The notes below the pieces were generated by a model. That model had not been told where the DNA came from and ran no database searches. It saw only the letters and a list, made by a program, of their open reading frames with translations. Positions 49,182 to 51,992 of a stretch of 51,992 bases of DNA are shown in pieces. The position numbers were made by a program, and so were the translations under genes. Positions within the stretch are counted from its first letter, which is position 1. Every line of letters begins with the position of its first letter. The stretch comes from Oscillatoriaceae cyanobacterium M33_DOE_052 (GTDB taxonomy: Bacteria > Cyanobacteriota > Cyanobacteriia > Cyanobacteriales > Laspinemataceae), in contig DVDU01000209.1 in assembly GCA_015296065.1 (NCBI GenBank), forward strand, positions 1 to 51,992. Reading direction: 5' to 3'.

Positions 49182-51992
49182 CCCGAAATTTACCCGAATC
49201 CCTTTCAGGGATTGAAACCTAAAATTCGCAAGAGACCTAGAGCGACGACGGAAGATTACCCGAAATTTACCCGAATCCCTTTCAGGGATTGAAACCTTGA
49301 TTACCTGGGGGCATTCTGGGGTCGTGTCTGCCCGAAATTTACCCGAATCCCTTTCAGGGATTGAAACAAGGTTGAGGGTACGAGTCACGAAGCCATCGAC
49401 CAGCGCCCGAAATTTACCCGAATCCCTTTCAGGGATTGAAACTGGACCCCAACGCTGTAGCGGGATTCGGACTTACGTCCGAACGCCCTAGCGCCCGAAA
49501 TTTACCCGAATCCCTTTCAGGGATTGAAACTTGTTGGCGTGAGCCGCCCGACCGTTTCCGACTGGGCTCGTGGGCCCGAAATTTACCCGAATCCCTTTCA
49601 GGGATTGAAACAGCGGTGTTTGTGCTGGGAGAAAAAATGTAGAATCCCACCCGAAATTTACCCGAATCCCTTTCAGGGATTGAAACAGAGGTTGCTAGCT
49701 TCGGCGGCGGAATGTTCCTCGGCCCGAAATTTACCCGAATCCCTTTCAGGGATTGAAACGAGAAGCCCGACCAGATCCATTACTCCTCCAATTCCCGAAA
49801 TTTACCCGAATCCCTTTCAGGGATTGAAACGGGGACGGAGCTTTGGGCACAGCTTTACAAAGCGCCCGAAATTTACCCGAATCCCTTTCAGGGATTGAAA
49901 CCTCAGTTTTGAGACTGCTACCATCACTGGTGATTACCACCCCCGAAATTTACCCGAATCCCTTTCAGGGATTGAAACCTGTAAATCTCATTTGGTGGAT
50001 CCACCCCCTGCTCCCGAAATTTACCCGAATCCCTTTCAGGGATTGAAACAAACAGCGCTGGCCAAGCTGGCCAAAGGACGTTTTTTGCCCGAAATTTACC
50101 CGAATCCCTTTCAGGGATTGAAACAAGAACTGGAAGATTTAAGCTCTAAGTGCCCATAAACCCCGAAATTTACCCGAATCCCTTTCAGGGATTGAAACAG
50201 AAGCCGGACATCTAAATCCTCTATATTAACACCCGAAATTTACCCGAATCCCTTTCAGGGATTGAAACTTTATCAGTGGCTTGACGAAAAAGCCGACATC
50301 ATACCCGAAATTTACCCGAATCCCTTTCAGGGATTGAAACAGTCTTCATCCTCATCCTCATCCTCAAACTGAATCGCCACCCGAAATTTACCCGAATCCC
50401 TTTCAGGGATTGAAACGAGAATCGGCCATCAATTGCCTGGATTGGAGCATTAGCATTTGGACCCGAAATTTACCCGAATCCCTTTCAGGGATTGAAACCA
50501 GTCGGAAATCCGTTGCCTCGACACCCCGAGGAAATCCCGAAATTTACCCGAATCCCTTTCAGGGATTGAAACTTGCCCTCCCAAACCCCGGATAAACTCC
50601 TCACCTTTCTTCCCGAAATTTACCCGAATCCCTTTCAGGGATTGAAACGCCAAAAACCCGGGCTCATCATCCTGGATTATCTCCCCCCCCGAAATTTACC
50701 CGAATCCCTTTCAGGGATTGAAACGCCCAGGAGCAGGCAACCCAAGCCCTGCAAGGCTATTGACCCGAAATTTACCCGAATCCCTTTCAGGGATTGAAAC
50801 CAAAGCCCTGTAACTGCGCCCACGACACCGGATTTAATCCGCTCCCGAAATTTACCCGAATCCCTTTCAGGGATTGAAACCAAAAAGCCACAAAAAGCCA
50901 AAGGAATACCGGCCAGATCGAACCCGAAATTTACCCGAATCCCTTTCAGGGATTGAAACCTCACTCTTGTGAAAAGAGGCTGGCGGCATATTCGATCCCG
51001 AAATTTACCCGAATCCCTTTCAGGGATTGAAACTTCTGGTAAGGTTTGGCGGCGCAGCCAGCGCCACACAACCCGAAATTTACCCGAATCCCTTTCAGGG
51101 ATTGAAACAGATTCCAGTTAATGAGGCAATATTTGGGGTAAACGCTCCCGAAATTTACCCGAATCCCTTTCAGGGATTGAAACCGCGCTTGGTACTGGGC
51201 CTCAATGTTTTACCACAATACCCGAAATTTACCCGAATCCCTTTCAGGGATTGAAACGAGAAAATCGCAAGAATGGCTCCTGCTCCGAATCCCGGCCCGA
51301 AATTTACCCGAATCCCTTTCAGGGATTGAAACCTCCCCAAGCCCAGCCCGCCCAAAATATTATGTTCCCGAAATTTACCCGAATCCCTTTCAGGGATTGA
51401 AACCCAAAAAGCTGAGCCCTGCGCAGATTGAGGCGGGACCCGAAATTTACCCGAATCCCTTTCAGGGATTGAAACGGCTGCGGAGGAGGCCGGTTTCCAC
51501 TCTCCCGGCGATACCCGAAATTTACCCGAATCCCTTTCAGGGATTGAAACTCTGGGCGCAAAGCGAACCGAAATTCTTTCTCGACCCCCGAAATTTACCC
51601 GAATCCCTTTCAGGGATTGAAACTTAAGGCTTACTTTCAGCAGCTCATCCGCACCACTCAACCCGAAATTTACCCGAATCCCTTTCAGGGATTGAAACTA
51701 ATTTTAAAGTTTCTGCCCATGATATCCCCCCCGATGCCCCCGAAATTTACCCGAATCCCTTTCAGGGATTGAAACATCTTGGGTTGCTGGAAATGCGGGC
51801 GATCGCCCGTCGCCACCCGAAATTTACCCGAATCCCTTTCAGGGATTGAAACGGACTTGGGGTTGAGACTGAGCTTCGGTTGAGTCAGGGGCCCGAAATT
51901 TACCCGAATCCCTTTCAGGGATTGAAACCTAAGCAAAAGTCGGCAAAACTGCTGGGGCCTTCCCCCCCCGAAATTTACCCGAATCCCTTTCA
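49182..51992 (+). CRISPR. Subtype I-D CRISPR array, 37 complete repeats plus one cut by the window end
   Basis: The 37-nt repeat begins CCCGAAATTTACCCG, contains AATCCC/GGGATT as its hairpin and ends ATTGAAAC, the crRNA 5' handle. First repeat is 49182-49218; the last, 51967-51992, is cut after 26 bases, so the array continues. All complete copies read appear identical, including the most distal in view. The 37 spacers are 33-45 nt long except spacer 4 (49443-49493) at 51 nt. Leader, promoter and handle orientation all indicate plus-strand transcription away from cas2. Open frames inside the array are repeat artefacts. Spacers 5 and 18 both encode a helix-turn-helix fragment. Confidence 0.98.

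Noticed and set aside
49297-51936. Many open frames on both strands within the CRISPR array
   Set aside because: They repeat the same translated string from the 37-nt repeat and change only in the spacers. They have no start signals or homology, so they are array artefacts.

Overview
The window comes from a filamentous-type cyanobacterium. The palindrome GCGATCGC (HIP1) recurs throughout, there is a cyanobacterial photosystem II S4-domain protein, a PilZ-type cellulose synthase without bcsB, an ethylene-receptor-like histidine kinase, and dispersed palindromes such as AGAAACCGGGTTTCT and 'tcatttgtcctttgtc' strings typical of large cyanobacterial genomes. No species is claimed.

Region 1 (1-4,110) is a decaying accessory/defence island: a cut-off IS630 transposase, two broken DUF433/DUF5615 toxin-antitoxin units, an intact AbrB-like/PIN pair, two copies each of a 120-nt and a 92-nt dispersed repeat, and a ruined type I restriction locus in which Uma2 and MntA/HepT genes sit between an HsdM tail and an HsdS head. 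A tRNA-Met follows.

Region 2 (4,479-28,808) is mostly housekeeping and signalling: PSII S4 protein, a hybrid kinase, a CheC/CheY pair, serA, prmA, trxA, fabG, a GGDEF protein whose frame may need a -1 slip, cellulose synthase, Hsp20, an Hpt protein, two large PAS kinases (one with an ethylene-binding-like sensor) and an exported FAD oxidoreductase.

Region 3 (29,074-37,097) holds a glycosyltransferase, an O-antigen ligase-like membrane protein and a sulfotransferase (probably a sulfated exopolysaccharide), a repeat-rich exported protein, an HpcH-type aldolase, a 2OG-Fe(II) dioxygenase and a DUF711 protein.

Region 4 (37,372-51,992) is a complete CRISPR-Cas locus of subtype I-D character: a WYL regulator, a small unknown protein, cas10d (with internal cas11d), cas7d, cas5d, cas3, cas6, cas4, cas1, cas2, leader, and an array of 37 full repeats plus one cut by the window edge. 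Two things stand out. First, the HD nuclease domain is on Cas3 and appears absent from Cas10d, the reverse of the canonical I-D arrangement. Second, between the WYL gene and the cas operon lies a small RNA gene on the minus strand (about 38,503 to 38,401) with its own promoter, two degenerate CRISPR repeats around a 17-nt guide, and an intrinsic terminator. The guide matches the cas promoter at 14 of its first 16 bases, next to a GTC PAM, with mismatches exactly at positions 6 and 12, the bases flipped out in type I R-loops. I read this as a crRNA-like RNA that directs Cascade to repress its own operon, or the small gene heading it: an autoregulatory or addiction circuit embedded in a variant I-D system.
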